Source: an uncultured Prevotellaceae bacterium (GTDB lineage Bacteria > Bacteroidota > Bacteroidia > Bacteroidales > Muribaculaceae). Taken from it: a stretch of DNA of 64,000 nucleotides. Location of the stretch: NCBI GenBank assembly GCA_905210415.1, contig CAJLWM010000002.1:12842-76841 (forward strand), written 5' to 3'. A program made the position numbers and the translations under genes. The notes below the pieces were generated by a model. It was not told the origin of the DNA. It saw nothing but the letters and a program-made list of their open reading frames with translations, and ran no database searches. This document shows positions 8,413-18,009 of this stretch, in pieces. Positions within the stretch are counted from its first letter, which is position 1. Every line of letters begins with the position of its first letter.

Positions 8413-9011
8413 ATTTCACCTCCTTTCAATCGCTTAATTTCATTATAGAGTTCACGCTTGCGGCGAGGTTGCTTGGTAGCGTTCATTTGACGCTCCAAGT
8501 TAGCTATTTGTTGTTGGAGTTTCTGCTTTTCCTCGTCGATTTTGATTTGTTCGGTGAGCGAGTTTTCTTGCTCCACCACAAAATTTCCAATCGAGGAAAT
8601 AAGATAACTCCACACCATGTCAAAATTCAGTCCGATTAATGGCAAAGAAGCATCATTGACTTGTAGCCATTCGGATATAAAGAATTTTGTATGGTAAGCC
8701 GCAAACCTAACCTTGTCGGCATATCGCAAAGCGAAGATAATTCGCTGCGGAATTGCCTTTGCAATAAGGACTATAGCCTTGCTGTCGAAGTCGGAACGCT
8801 TCAACTCAACATCAACCACGAAGATACCTTTAACTTCCGTTCCCTCTGCCACGGCAGGAAGTGTGGTTGAAATAATGGCATTGACAAAATCAAGTCTTGC
8901 AACGCTTGTATCGATTAACAAGCGTTGAGCGGCTGAAAACTGATATTTCTGATAAATATTAGCTTTCGGCAGTGGCTTCTTGACTTCAGTTGATTTTGGC
9001 AGTCCGTACAT
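8409..9011 (-). CDS. DUF4391 domain protein of the defence operon
   Basis: 200 residues, matching by eye the DUF4391 family, which is found next to SNF2-type helicases and type III-like methyltransferases. It opens with the family-like YGLPKSTEVKKPLPKANIYQKY. Residues ~140-195 are a predicted coiled coil (SLTEQIKIDEEKQKLQQQI...), suggesting a structural or adaptor role. No catalytic motif is evident. It begins 3 bp after the helicase stop and overlaps the RAYT start by 4 bp, so all three are one translational unit. Biochemical function unknown. Confidence 0.8.
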   Translation of the reverse strand: MYGLPKSTEVKKPLPKANIYQKYQFSAAQRLLIDTSVARLDFVNAIISTTLPAVAEGTEVKGIFVVDVELKRSDFDSKAIVLIAKAIPQRIIFALRYADKVRFAAYHTKFFISEWLQVNDASLPLIGLNFDMVWSYLISSIGNFVVEQENSLTEQIKIDEEKQKLQQQIANLERQMNATKQPRRKRELYNEIKRLKGGEI

Positions 9012-9014
9012 AAT

Positions 9015-12000
9015 TTATCTCACCACTAAAAAGCAAATAAGTTCAAAATCATCAAGGCCCCGGATTTCGTTTCCGAAAAGCGTGCCCGTGTCGCCGTCGA
9101 GGAAAGAGAACAAGTCGGTTTGTTCCTTTACCTTGACGATAGAGGAGATCGCGTCGCCGAGCAACTTGGAGTAAGTGCCCATGTGTGAACCATCGCGAGT
9201 TTCGCCATTGAACTTACGGCAAAGTTCCATAATCGGCTCAGCCTTGCCACGGCAAAGATGCCGCAAATGGTCGAGCAGGTCTTTAGGTTCGAGGTGGTTG
9301 ATAAACACTTGCGAATCCTTTGTGATATATACCAAATAGAATGGGTGCAAGCGGTTCTTGCGGTCGATGTTCACACTGTTGTTGCGATTCTTCAGCACAT
9401 AGATTACGCCTTGTGGGTTATCGTCAGAAGCCGGAACAACAGCATGCAGCCCCATTGGGGTATGCTCGATGTCGTTGTGCTTCTTCATATATTCGAGCAA
9501 GTCGAGGCGGAACTCGTTCAAGCCCAAATCCATAATCGAAACGCCGGTGTTCATCTCCTCGATATCAACCACTTCTTCTTGCAGACGAAGAAGTTGGTCG
9601 CGACGATATTTCAAGTCGCCCTTTTCTTCGGCAGAAATCGGGTTGTCATCGCCTGTGGCAGTGAGCACCGATACTTTCATTCGAGCTTCCACGCGAGCCT
9701 TTAGGTCGATATAAGCATCGAGGTCCATATCGGGCCAGTAGTTTACAAGTTGAATGACTTCGTTTTTCGAGCCGATGCGGTCGATACGTCCGAAACGTTG
9801 AATGATACGCACCGGATTCCAGTGTATATCGTAGTTAATGAGATAGTCGCAGTCCTGAAGGTTTTGACCTTCGGAGATGCAATCGGTGGCAACGAGCACA
9901 TCAATCTCATTTTTGAGATTGGGATAAAGTGCGTCACGTTCTTTCGACACCGGGGAGAAAAGAGTAAGCACTTTGTTGAAGTCAAGTTTTTCACGCAATT
10001 TCAATGTGCTTCGAGCCTCGATGTCGCCCGAAACGAGTGCAGTGTTGATGCCGTGCTTGTCGAGAATTACCTGCGAAATATTGTCGTAGATATATTGAGC
10101 CGTGTCGGAGAACGCAGTGAAGATAATGATTTTGCGGTTGTTGCCATTGATTGGGTGAGCGAATTTGTCGCGAATGTCCTGCAACAACTGCTGTAATTTA
10201 CTGTCGTGCTTCGGCGTGATGTCGGCAAGCATAACGAGCAGCAAATTGAGATTATAGAGGTCTTTACTGAGATAATCTCGCCATTGCACATAGTCCATAT
10301 CTTTGAGGTCGATTTTCGACTTCTTGCCGCCGATAAGCACAGCATCCTCGCGGTCATCGAAATCAAAACCGAAGTTATCACTTTCCTCTGCGGCTATTGA
10401 ATAGTCATCAACCGACGTATCGCCACCATTGAAATTGTCAATGGTATTGACCGTTTCAGCGATGAATTTCTTAATCCTTTCGAGCGTGAGGCGGAAAGAG
10501 TTCACCGAACTCTCCAAGCGTTTGAGAAGATTGATGCTCATAAGGCGGCGCAAACCACGTTCTCGTCCGAGGCGTGAAAGGTTGGCATATTCATCGTCCT
10601 CGCTCTTGTTGTATTTTGCGGCTTTGCTCGCAAGAATAAAGTCCGATGGCGTGTAGATAGCGAGGTTAAGCTCGCTCAAAACACTATAGATTTCGTTAAA
10701 CGTAACGGTTTTGCGGTCGGCAAGATCCGTGAGTTTAGGAGTGCGAGAGATTGGCTTCAATCGCTTCGGGAATTTGCCGATATCGGTTGTGTCGTAATAT
10801 TGTTCGATATGCTTACGCGAGCGAGCAATCGTAACGGAGTCGAGCACTTCAAAGAAATCAAAACTGAGGCTGTCGAGCAGTGCTTTTGTGGTTCGCTCCT
10901 CGGCAGGAAGTTTGCTCCAGCGGTTAAAGGCAGCCTGTGCCTGGCGGAAAATATCGTCAATGGAGTTCTCGGTTTTGAGAAGTCCGTTGATGTTCGAGGC
11001 ATCGCCCTCGTAGGCGAGAGCAAGTTGATTCTTCAAGTCATTAAAGCGGTTGTTGACCGGCGTTGCCGACAACATCAATACCTTTGTCTTGACTCCGGCT
11101 CTAATCACTTTGTTCATCAGTTGGAGATAACGGTTCTCGCGAGGGTTCTCATCGTTCTCATCGGTAGTTACTTTGCCACCATTGCGGAAGTTGTGGCTTT
11201 CATCTATAACCACGAGGTCGTAGTTGCCCCAGTTGATGCGTTCAAGGTCTGTTCCGTTGGAATAGCCGTATGAACGCGAAAGGTCGGTGTGATAAAGCAC
11301 ATCATAACGAAGGCGGTCGTTTACCAATGGGTTGTTTACATAGTTGCCACGGTAGGTAATCCAGTTGTCAAACAATTTCTTCGGGCATAGTACGAGAACC
11401 GATTTGTTGCGGTTTTCGTAATACTTAATGACCGAAAGTGCTGTGAACGTTTTGCCAAGACCTACGCTGTCGGCAAGAATGCAGCCGTTAAACTTCTCCA
11501 ACTTATTGATGATGGCGAGAGCTGCATCACGTTGGAAGTTATAGAGTTTATTCCAGATAACGCTCGACTTGAAGCCGGTTGCCTCATTTGGCAGTACGTC
11601 TTCCGAAATATCTTCGAGAAATTCGCTGAAGATATTGTAGAGCGTTACGAAATAGATAAACTCAGGTGCATTCTCTTTGTAGGCGTTGGTGATGTTGTCG
11701 ATAACAATTTCTGTAACATCGGTAAAGCGTTCACCGTCGTACCACATTTGGTTGAATGTGGCGAGAAATTGGTCGGCATTTGGCGATGGAAGCCGCATAA
11801 TTTGCGGAGCAATATTATTGCCTTTCTCGCAACCGAGTTCTGGAGTTGTAAACTCGTTGAACGGCATATAAGTGAAAAGGTCCTCGTCGTTTTCCACCGT
11901 CAAATTACCATTGACAAAGCCATTGGTAATATTTGATTTGAAGCAAGCCTTTCGGCGAATCCATTCAGCACATTCTCGTGCAATCGCTTTTTGAGATAAT

Positions 12001-12290
12001 TCGTTACGCAGACGAATCTCAAATTCCGAGCCGAAAAGATTGCGTTCACGATTGAGTTTCGGGATAAAAAACTCACGTTTCTGCTTTGATGTATTTGATT
12101 TACTGAACGTTGGAGCAGTGAAAATGAACCGCAGTTCAGCAATGTTTTCGAGTTCTTCTTTGAGTGCTTGATAAGCATAAATGGAGAACGACGCAGCGGC
12201 AATAGAAAGTCGAGAGCCGCTTTGCAAGTCGGCTTTCAGACCATCAACGACTTTCTCTGTCGTATTGTTATATAATTTGGGTGTCTCCAT
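9015..12290 (-). CDS. PLD-like/SNF2-type helicase of the defence operon
   Basis: 1091 residues, first gene of the operon. The N-terminus (about 20-200) resembles the phospholipase D-like nuclease fold that precedes SNF2-type helicases in phage-defence loci (SRLSIAAASFSIYAYQALKEEL), although a clean HxK(x4)D motif is not obvious, so nuclease activity is uncertain. The helicase core is intact: Walker A ADSVGLGKTFTALS (about 270-283), DESHNFRN (about 363), LMLSATPVNN (about 405) and motif VI QRFGRIDRIGS (about 830-840) with SEGQNLQDCDYLINYDIHWNP before it. It probably translocates on double-stranded DNA and acts with the Mod/Res pair. ATG start, with a promoter-like TAACTTTG about 50 nt upstream. 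Confidence 0.85.
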   Translation of the reverse strand: METPKLYNNTTEKVVDGLKADLQSGSRLSIAAASFSIYAYQALKEELENIAELRFIFTAPTFSKSNTSKQKREFFIPKLNRERNLFGSEFEIRLRNELSQKAIARECAEWIRRKACFKSNITNGFVNGNLTVENDEDLFTYMPFNEFTTPELGCEKGNNIAPQIMRLPSPNADQFLATFNQMWYDGERFTDVTEIVIDNITNAYKENAPEFIYFVTLYNIFSEFLEDISEDVLPNEATGFKSSVIWNKLYNFQRDAALAIINKLEKFNGCILADSVGLGKTFTALSVIKYYENRNKSVLVLCPKKLFDNWITYRGNYVNNPLVNDRLRYDVLYHTDLSRSYGYSNGTDLERINWGNYDLVVIDESHNFRNGGKVTTDENDENPRENRYLQLMNKVIRAGVKTKVLMLSATPVNNRFNDLKNQLALAYEGDASNINGLLKTENSIDDIFRQAQAAFNRWSKLPAEERTTKALLDSLSFDFFEVLDSVTIARSRKHIEQYYDTTDIGKFPKRLKPISRTPKLTDLADRKTVTFNEIYSVLSELNLAIYTPSDFILASKAAKYNKSEDDEYANLSRLGRERGLRRLMSINLLKRLESSVNSFRLTLERIKKFIAETVNTIDNFNGGDTSVDDYSIAAEESDNFGFDFDDREDAVLIGGKKSKIDLKDMDYVQWRDYLSKDLYNLNLLLVMLADITPKHDSKLQQLLQDIRDKFAHPINGNNRKIIIFTAFSDTAQYIYDNISQVILDKHGINTALVSGDIEARSTLKLREKLDFNKVLTLFSPVSKERDALYPNLKNEIDVLVATDCISEGQNLQDCDYLINYDIHWNPVRIIQRFGRIDRIGSKNEVIQLVNYWPDMDLDAYIDLKARVEARMKVSVLTATGDDNPISAEEKGDLKYRRDQLLRLQEEVVDIEEMNTGVSIMDLGLNEFRLDLLEYMKKHNDIEHTPMGLHAVVPASDDNPQGVIYVLKNRNNSVNIDRKNRLHPFYLVYITKDSQVFINHLEPKDLLDHLRHLCRGKAEPIMELCRKFNGETRDGSHMGTYSKLLGDAISSIVKVKEQTDLFSFLDGDTGTLFGNEIRGLDDFELICFLVVR

Positions 12291-12340
12291 TATATAAGAA
12301 AGTTTGATATGTTATGCCGATTAAGGCGGTGTTTTAAATA

Positions 12341-12348
12341 CAAAGTTA
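12341..12348 (-). promoter_or_regulatory. Probable -7 element for the defence operon
   Basis: Minus-strand TAACTTTG matches the Bacteroidetes -7 consensus TAnnTTTG exactly. It lies about 50 nt before the helicase ATG in an AT-rich stretch. No good TTTG -33 element is seen. Confidence 0.45.
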
Positions 12349-12641
12349 CGAAATATTTTTTAACTAAGATGCCGAAAACTATATGTTTAAGGGCATACAC
12401 CACGGCTCTTTCATTTAAGATTTCGTTGCTCACTTAAAAATGTTGTTATTTTATAGCGAGTTTTCCTTGGATGGTGAGGGCGCTTTTTGCCCGCACGGTT
12501 CATAATTCATTGGGCGATTCGACGATTGGCGGATATGTTTCCGATGATACGGATTTCTTTGATTTTCAGCGAAATAAGTGCTTAAATAAATAGGTCGAAT
12601 GGCAGATTTTTTGTAACTTTATAGTTGACAATCAAAAAGTT

Positions 12642-12743
12642 ATGAATAAAATCAAGCCACTCGACCAAGACATTTTGATTGTAGCAACATACGATATATT
12701 CTTTAATATTTCCTTTATTATCAAGCATAAACAATACTTTTAG
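12642..12743 (+). CDS. Possible 33-residue small protein
   Basis: ATG to TAG, translating to MNKIKPLDQDILIVATYDIFF and then a short basic tail. It follows a near-consensus TAACTTTA at about 12614-12621 and precedes a stem-loop with T5 at 12811-12864, so it has the layout of a small transcription unit. No family is recognised. It sits in the ~650-bp gap between the defence operon and the AraC gene, which otherwise shows no gene. A non-coding remnant is equally possible. Confidence 0.25.
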   Translation: MNKIKPLDQDILIVATYDIFFNISFIIKHKQYF

Positions 12744-12810
12744 CCGCCTTTTCATGGTTGCTGTATTGTGCGTTTCGTGGCGCCTGTTGTGGGTGCCCTA
12801 AACCGGTTTG

Positions 12811-12864
12811 CATCCGCAAGTTACTAATATTATTCGATTTAGCAAATAGTTTGCGGGTGTTTTT
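12811..12864 (+). terminator. Possible terminator in the helicase-AraC gap
   Basis: CATCCGCAA (12811-12819) pairs with TTGCGGGTG (12851-12859) with one wobble, followed by TTTTT. The loop is long (31 nt), which lowers confidence. Confidence 0.35.
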
Positions 12865-12940
12865 CTGTGATTCGGGGGTGGAGTCGCATTGTTGTTGGTT
12901 AGAAGTTCACACAGATGGCGCTGACCACGCGGATGGGGTG

Positions 12941-13780
12941 CTATTTGTTGCGGTAGGCCAATGGCGTCATGCCCGAACGCTGCTTGAAGAAGTTGGTCAT
13001 CGCGCTTTGGTCGCTGAAACTTAGTTCGTCGGCTATTTCGCCCATTGTCATATCGCTTTGTTTCAGCAGGTTGCAGATTTCTTTGTAGACGAGTGTGGTG
13101 ACGTGGTCGTTGACGGTGGTGCCACTGATTTCCTTCACCAGACGAGAAAGATAGACGGATGAGATGTTTAGTTTGTTGGCATAGAAGCGTATCTGGCGTT
13201 CCTTGCGGAAATTGCGATATAGGTGGTGCAAGAAGATCTCATAAACCTCCTTTTTGTGTCTTAGGTCGTGAGAAAGGATGCAGGTTTCGTATGGCAGTTC
13301 TTCGATGATGAGTCGGAGCACGTTGAACATGCCGTTGATCATTTCAATCTTGTTGATGTGCTGGTGTCGCACAATGTCGCGTATGAAATGAAATATGTCG
13401 ATTATGCTCTTGTATTTATCAATAGAGAGGTGATAGCGAGTGGCTTGTGTGGTGAACGACTCGTCGATCAAGACGCATTCGGCCTCGAAGTCGCTTGAGA
13501 TAGCCTGTAGCTTGGCAGTGTCTTTTACGGGAACAATCAGCAATTCGCTGCTTATTAGCTCTATGCTTTCGGCGCCTTTTTCGTTAAGCAGTATTTTGCA
13601 GGAGCCTTGCTTCACAAGCAACAGTTTGGTGAAGAGCGTGCGTTGTTCCACCATTTCTATGAAATCTCCACCATCGTCTATGGTAACAGAGAAGTGTGCG
13701 GCATAAGCGCCAAATATATCATCGAGATGATATTTGGTGGCAAAATCTTCTAAGTTGTAGACCGTCTGTTGTTTTATCAT
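12941..13780 (-). CDS. AraC-family transcriptional regulator
   Basis: 279 residues. The C-terminal ~100 residues form the two helix-turn-helix AraC DNA-binding domain: KLNISSVYLSRLVKEISGTT for the first, and MGEIADELSFSDQSAMTNFF with RSGMTPLAYR for the second. The N-terminal ~170 residues are likely an effector-binding cupin-like domain with no recognisable ligand motif. It lies alone, divergent from the LD-carboxypeptidase operon, so that operon is a candidate target, although 370 bp separate them. ATG at 13780; no convincing consensus promoter of its own was found. Confidence 0.9.
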   Translation of the reverse strand: MIKQQTVYNLEDFATKYHLDDIFGAYAAHFSVTIDDGGDFIEMVEQRTLFTKLLLVKQGSCKILLNEKGAESIELISSELLIVPVKDTAKLQAISSDFEAECVLIDESFTTQATRYHLSIDKYKSIIDIFHFIRDIVRHQHINKIEMINGMFNVLRLIIEELPYETCILSHDLRHKKEVYEIFLHHLYRNFRKERQIRFYANKLNISSVYLSRLVKEISGTTVNDHVTTLVYKEICNLLKQSDMTMGEIADELSFSDQSAMTNFFKQRSGMTPLAYRNK

Positions 13781-13943
13781 GCTGTCGGTTGCGCTCTATT
13801 AGTCAGTGCCAGAGAAGAATAGCCCCACAATCTGATGATGATGACGCATTCTTGCCATTGGCGTCAAAGTGTATGAATATTGGTTTGACAAGTTAAAGGT
13901 ACTCATTTTTTAGCGAATCGAAAAACATCCGAAAGAAAATAAT

Positions 13944-13957
13944 GCACGAAATCGTGC
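13944..13957. other. Small perfect inverted repeat in the AraC/LD-carboxypeptidase gap
   Basis: GCACGA and TCGTGC are separated by AA, about 55 bp upstream of the -7 element of the LD-carboxypeptidase operon. It could be a regulator site, possibly for the divergent AraC protein, but nothing else supports this. Confidence 0.3.
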
Positions 13958-14010
13958 TGTAATGTGCCGGATTGTAGGGGTGAAAGTGCATATTGGTCGG
14001 AAATTATAAG

Positions 14011-14018
14011 TAACTTTG
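14011..14018 (+). promoter_or_regulatory. Probable -7 element for the LD-carboxypeptidase operon
   Basis: TAACTTTG, an exact match to TAnnTTTG, about 135 nt before the chosen ATG at 14153. A TTGG lies 14 bp upstream, closer than the usual 19-21 bp spacing. Confidence 0.45.
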
Positions 14019-14152
14019 CGTGAGTGTTGTTGCTTTTTTTCGGGCTTACTACTACAGAAATTGTTTGCTGCCACCATGAGTGAGTGGCAATGCGAGAGCG
14101 CGAAAAGCAGGCGCAACGAGATAATGGAAACTACAAAAAACTACAATCTACG

Positions 14153-15142
14153 ATGAATATAACTACAAGAATCTACATTACAATTATGGCTGTGGCGTGC
14201 AGTGCAATGGCATCGCTGGTGTGTGCGCAGTCGCTCGTACGACCTGCGGCATTGCGCCCAGGCGACAAGGTGGCTATCATATCGCCAGCCAGTGCGCCCG
14301 AACGGTCGTATGTCGAAGGCGGAGCCGAGGTGCTGCGCAGTTGGGGGCTTGTGCCAGTGTATGGCAAGCATGTGCTTTCGCGTAACGGCAATTTTGCCGG
14401 CACCATCAGCGATCGTCGCGACGACCTTGAGTGGGCGTTTGCCGACGATAGCATCAAGGCGATAATGTGCAGTCGTGGTGGCTATGGCTCTATACAAGAG
14501 TTGGTGAAGACCGATATGAGCATTCTGCGCAATAATCCTAAGTGGATAATCGGCTATAGCGATATCACCGCCATACATGGTTGTATGGTGCAGCAAGGCA
14601 TTATGAGCATACATGCCCACATGCTTGAGCATCTCAATCGCAGCCAAGGGGCCGACTCTTGCGACGTGTATCTGCGCAAAATCATTTTCGGCGAGATGCC
14701 TTGCTACGAATTGCCATCGCATGCGCTCAATCAGCAGGGCGTGGCAGAGGGCCGACTCGTGGGTGGCAATCTCTCGTTGCTCACATCGCTCATCGGCACA
14801 AAATTCGACATGCTGCATCCCGACGACAACGCTCCGTTGGTGCTCTTCATAGAGGATGTGAATGAGAATTTCGACCACTTGAACCGCATGTTTTATCAAC
14901 TCATCGCTTCGGGCGTAATCGACCGCGTGAAGGGTGTGATATTCGGCGACTTCTCAGGCTTCCGCCCAGTGGCTGGCTTCAGCACTGTGGAGGACGTGTT
15001 TCATAGCCTCGTGAAGGACTACAACATCGCAGTGTGCTATAAATTTCCGTGCGGACACACCCGCAAGAATTTCCCGATGATTGAGGGCGCCAACGTTAGG
15101 CTCACGGTGAGTGAAGATGGCACCACACTGCAGTATCTATAA
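14153..15142 (+). CDS. LD-carboxypeptidase, peptidase S66 family
   Basis: 329 residues. Removes the terminal D-alanine from murein tetrapeptides during peptidoglycan recycling or remodelling. The serine nucleophile sits in GYSDITAIH (Ser near 136), the catalytic Glu in LFIEDVNE (near 234) and the His in CGHTRKNFP (near 302). SRGGYGS precedes the nucleophile as in the family. The frame is open 23 codons further upstream, but 14153 is chosen because it begins a signal peptide (MNITTRIYITIMAVACSAMA ending at VCAQ). The product is therefore exported, unlike cytoplasmic LdcA. It heads an operon with the MscS channel (20 bp gap) and the DUF2851 gene. Confidence 0.9.
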   Translation: MNITTRIYITIMAVACSAMASLVCAQSLVRPAALRPGDKVAIISPASAPERSYVEGGAEVLRSWGLVPVYGKHVLSRNGNFAGTISDRRDDLEWAFADDSIKAIMCSRGGYGSIQELVKTDMSILRNNPKWIIGYSDITAIHGCMVQQGIMSIHAHMLEHLNRSQGADSCDVYLRKIIFGEMPCYELPSHALNQQGVAEGRLVGGNLSLLTSLIGTKFDMLHPDDNAPLVLFIEDVNENFDHLNRMFYQLIASGVIDRVKGVIFGDFSGFRPVAGFSTVEDVFHSLVKDYNIAVCYKFPCGHTRKNFPMIEGANVRLTVSEDGTTLQYL

Positions 15143-15162
15143 GAATAACCAAAAACATATAT

Positions 15163-17982
15163 ATGATGAAATCATTATTTTATCGCATAATGGCAGCCTT
15201 GATGCTGATGATGAGCATCGCTCCTGCACAGGCTGTGCTGAAGGAGAAAAACCTTGAGCAAACGCTCAACGTGCTGCGTGCCGAACTCGAGCAAAACTAC
15301 AAGAAGCAAAAGGTTGTGATGACGCTTTATGAGAAGCGCACTCAGGAGCAGCACGACCAGCTTGTGCTCACAATGCAGAAGTGCAATCAGATTTCGCTTA
15401 TCCTCTATTCGCAACGCGAAGGCTTCACATTTGATATGGCTTATGCTTGCCAGCAAGCCACCGATATGTATAACAACACCAACATATCGAAACTTCCGTA
15501 TGAGCGCATTCGCAAGAAGATGAAGGACGAGGTAGACCGCTACGACCTACTTATACAGTCGCTCGAAAATCTGCCACCTGCAATTGGCCGACATATGCAC
15601 AGAGTGCAGCCTTCCGACACACTGCGCATGCACGAGATGCAGCGTCGCCTCGACAGCATCGCTGAGGCTTATGGCCAAGACCCTTTCACCCTTGATGCCG
15701 ACGAGCAACAGGCGCGCAATGAGTGTGTGGTCTATGCCAAGGCGCTTCGCAACAATATGGTGCGCATGATGAATAAGATTGAGCGCGACACCAAGCACTA
15801 TCAACACGTCAACAAAAAGGTGGAGGAACTCAATGCTTATGCTGTGAGCAAATATGAATATTTGCGACAAAACATATTCCTGAACCGTGGCGACAGCTAT
15901 CTGAAACTGCTGGCTAATCTGCCATTGGTGCTATATATGGTAAAGAATGAGATATCGGATAAATATGTGGCATTTGAAGATGTTGAGGGCAGAAGCCACA
16001 ATGGCAAGGTGCACCATCACGACTCGCACTCGCAATGGCGTGGCGTGGTGATTCCTATCACCTCGGTGTTTGTGCTGTTTTATGTGATAGTGTCATCGGT
16101 GTTGAGTTATATCGTCACCCGATGGCTCTTGCCTCGTCGCATACGCGAGAAAGATGAATATAAGAAGAAACAACCTATCTTGCTGCTTGCGTGCGGATTC
16201 ATCATCTTTATGATTTCGGTGGGTGTAGCTCGCACATTCTTGACAAACAATTTCTTGATGATGGCGGTTGACTTGCTGCTCGAATTCTCGTGGCTGGTGG
16301 TGTTCATCTTGCTGTCGTTGCTATTCCGCCTCAATGGCGACCAAATCAAGGAGGGCGTGAAGCAATACGCCCCATTCCTCACGATGGCGTTTCTGGTGAT
16401 ATTGTTCCGCATAGTGTTTATTCCAAACAATCTTGTCAACTTGATATTCCCGCCAATATTGGTGCTGTTCACCTTTTGGCAGGCGATTATACTCCGTCGC
16501 CGCAAGGTGCAGATACCGGGCAGCGATATGGTGTATACCGTGATATCGCTTGTGGCAATGGTTTTAGCATGCGTGGTGTCGCTTGCAGGCTTCACACTGA
16601 TGGCCGTGGAAATCATGATCTGGTGGACATTCCAGTTGGCGTGCATCCAGACCATCACTTTCCTTTTCGACCTGTGTAGCATCTACGAGACTAAGACCTT
16701 GTTTAAGCGTGTGCAGAAGGCTTATCGCGAAAAGAACAACGGCAAACTGCCTACCGACAAATTGCGTGAAAACATCGCGAAAATCAAGGAGCAAATCACT
16801 GCTGCCGCTACCGATGACGAGGCAGACGCTTTGCGCAAGAATTTGGCTGATGCTGAGAAGAAACTCAATGTGCTCATTTATAATATCCGCGACAACATCA
16901 ATAAGAAGATGCTCAAGGGCGACTATATCGGTCACACTTGGTTCTTCGACCTCATCACCAAGGCTGTGATACCGGTGATGGGAGTGGTGTCGGTGCTGAT
17001 GAGTATATTTATGGCAGCCGAGATGTTTGATATGACCGACTTGTTCTTCAAGTACCTAAGCGTTGACTTCGTGTCGACATCGTTCTTGCATCTGTCGGCC
17101 ATGAAGCTCAGCGTGGCTATTTCGCTGCTGTTTGTGTTTAAATATGCCAACTATGTTATGCACGCCGTCTATCGCGACGTGAGAAGCAAGCACAACGAGC
17201 TACTGATAGAGCAAGAGAAGAAAAAACAGCGCGAGCGTGGTCACCAAAGCGAAGAGGTGGTTTTGCCAAACAGCAATCTAACTCTCGCCAACAACATCAT
17301 CACTCTGGTGGTGTGGGGCTCTTACTTCATAATGATTCTGTATATGCTCAATGTGCCTAAGAGTGGCATCACCATCATCACCACCGGTCTGGCTACTGGT
17401 ATGGGTTTTGCCATGAAGGACTTGCTTGAGAACTTCTTCTACGGCCTGTCGCTGATGACCGGACGTATCAGAATAGGCGACTACATAGAGTGCGACGGCA
17501 TTGCCGGCAAGGTGGAATCAATCACCTATCAAAGCACACAGGTTGTGACCCGCGATGGCTGCGTGATTGCGTTCCTCAATTCGCAGTTGTTCTCTAAGAA
17601 CTTTAAGAACCTCACCCGAAACCACAAGTATGAGATGGTGAAAATACCTATCGGCGTGGCCTACGGCGTGAATGTGCAGCATGTGCGTGAGTTGCTCATT
17701 GAGCGCATCAATAGTGTGATTGCCACTAAGCGCCATAGCGTGTCAAACATTGTGAAGGCAGGCACTTCGGTGAGCGTGGCGTTCTCGGGCTTTGGCGACA
17801 ATAGTGTAGACCTTACAGTGGTGGTATGGGTATTGGTAGAGGAGAAGGCTACGTTTATCAGCGAAGCCAACGAGGCTATCTACAATGTGCTCAACGAAAA
17901 CAATATTGAGATTCCATTCCCACAAACCGATTTGCACATTCGCGATTCGGTGGTTCTGCCTATCGCTAAAGAAGATAAATAA
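15163..17982 (+). CDS. Large MscS-family mechanosensitive channel
   Basis: 939 residues, much longer than E. coli MscS (about 286). A signal peptide is followed by a long, partly coiled-coil periplasmic region (about 25-280, rich in Glu/Lys/Gln). Then come several membrane segments (about 290-490), a cytoplasmic-looking linker with a coiled coil (about 510-580) and more membrane segments. The conserved MscS pore and beta domain is at the C-terminus: GLATGMGFAMKDLLENFFYG (about 740-760) and then RIRIGDYIECDGIAGKVESI. This is the MscK-like architecture. It should open under membrane tension to release solutes in hypo-osmotic shock. Neighbouring a peptidoglycan carboxypeptidase fits an envelope-stress role. 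Confidence 0.92.
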   Translation: MMKSLFYRIMAALMLMMSIAPAQAVLKEKNLEQTLNVLRAELEQNYKKQKVVMTLYEKRTQEQHDQLVLTMQKCNQISLILYSQREGFTFDMAYACQQATDMYNNTNISKLPYERIRKKMKDEVDRYDLLIQSLENLPPAIGRHMHRVQPSDTLRMHEMQRRLDSIAEAYGQDPFTLDADEQQARNECVVYAKALRNNMVRMMNKIERDTKHYQHVNKKVEELNAYAVSKYEYLRQNIFLNRGDSYLKLLANLPLVLYMVKNEISDKYVAFEDVEGRSHNGKVHHHDSHSQWRGVVIPITSVFVLFYVIVSSVLSYIVTRWLLPRRIREKDEYKKKQPILLLACGFIIFMISVGVARTFLTNNFLMMAVDLLLEFSWLVVFILLSLLFRLNGDQIKEGVKQYAPFLTMAFLVILFRIVFIPNNLVNLIFPPILVLFTFWQAIILRRRKVQIPGSDMVYTVISLVAMVLACVVSLAGFTLMAVEIMIWWTFQLACIQTITFLFDLCSIYETKTLFKRVQKAYREKNNGKLPTDKLRENIAKIKEQITAAATDDEADALRKNLADAEKKLNVLIYNIRDNINKKMLKGDYIGHTWFFDLITKAVIPVMGVVSVLMSIFMAAEMFDMTDLFFKYLSVDFVSTSFLHLSAMKLSVAISLLFVFKYANYVMHAVYRDVRSKHNELLIEQEKKKQRERGHQSEEVVLPNSNLTLANNIITLVVWGSYFIMILYMLNVPKSGITIITTGLATGMGFAMKDLLENFFYGLSLMTGRIRIGDYIECDGIAGKVESITYQSTQVVTRDGCVIAFLNSQLFSKNFKNLTRNHKYEMVKIPIGVAYGVNVQHVRELLIERINSVIATKRHSVSNIVKAGTSVSVAFSGFGDNSVDLTVVVWVLVEEKATFISEANEAIYNVLNENNIEIPFPQTDLHIRDSVVLPIAKEDK

Positions 17983-18009
17983 TCAGACACTTAATACCAG
18001 GGGGCACAG

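Noticed and set aside
14084-14152. Upstream extension of the LD-carboxypeptidase (23 extra codons)
   Set aside because: It would place a charged stretch before a clear signal peptide; the ATG at 14153 gives a normal exported protein.
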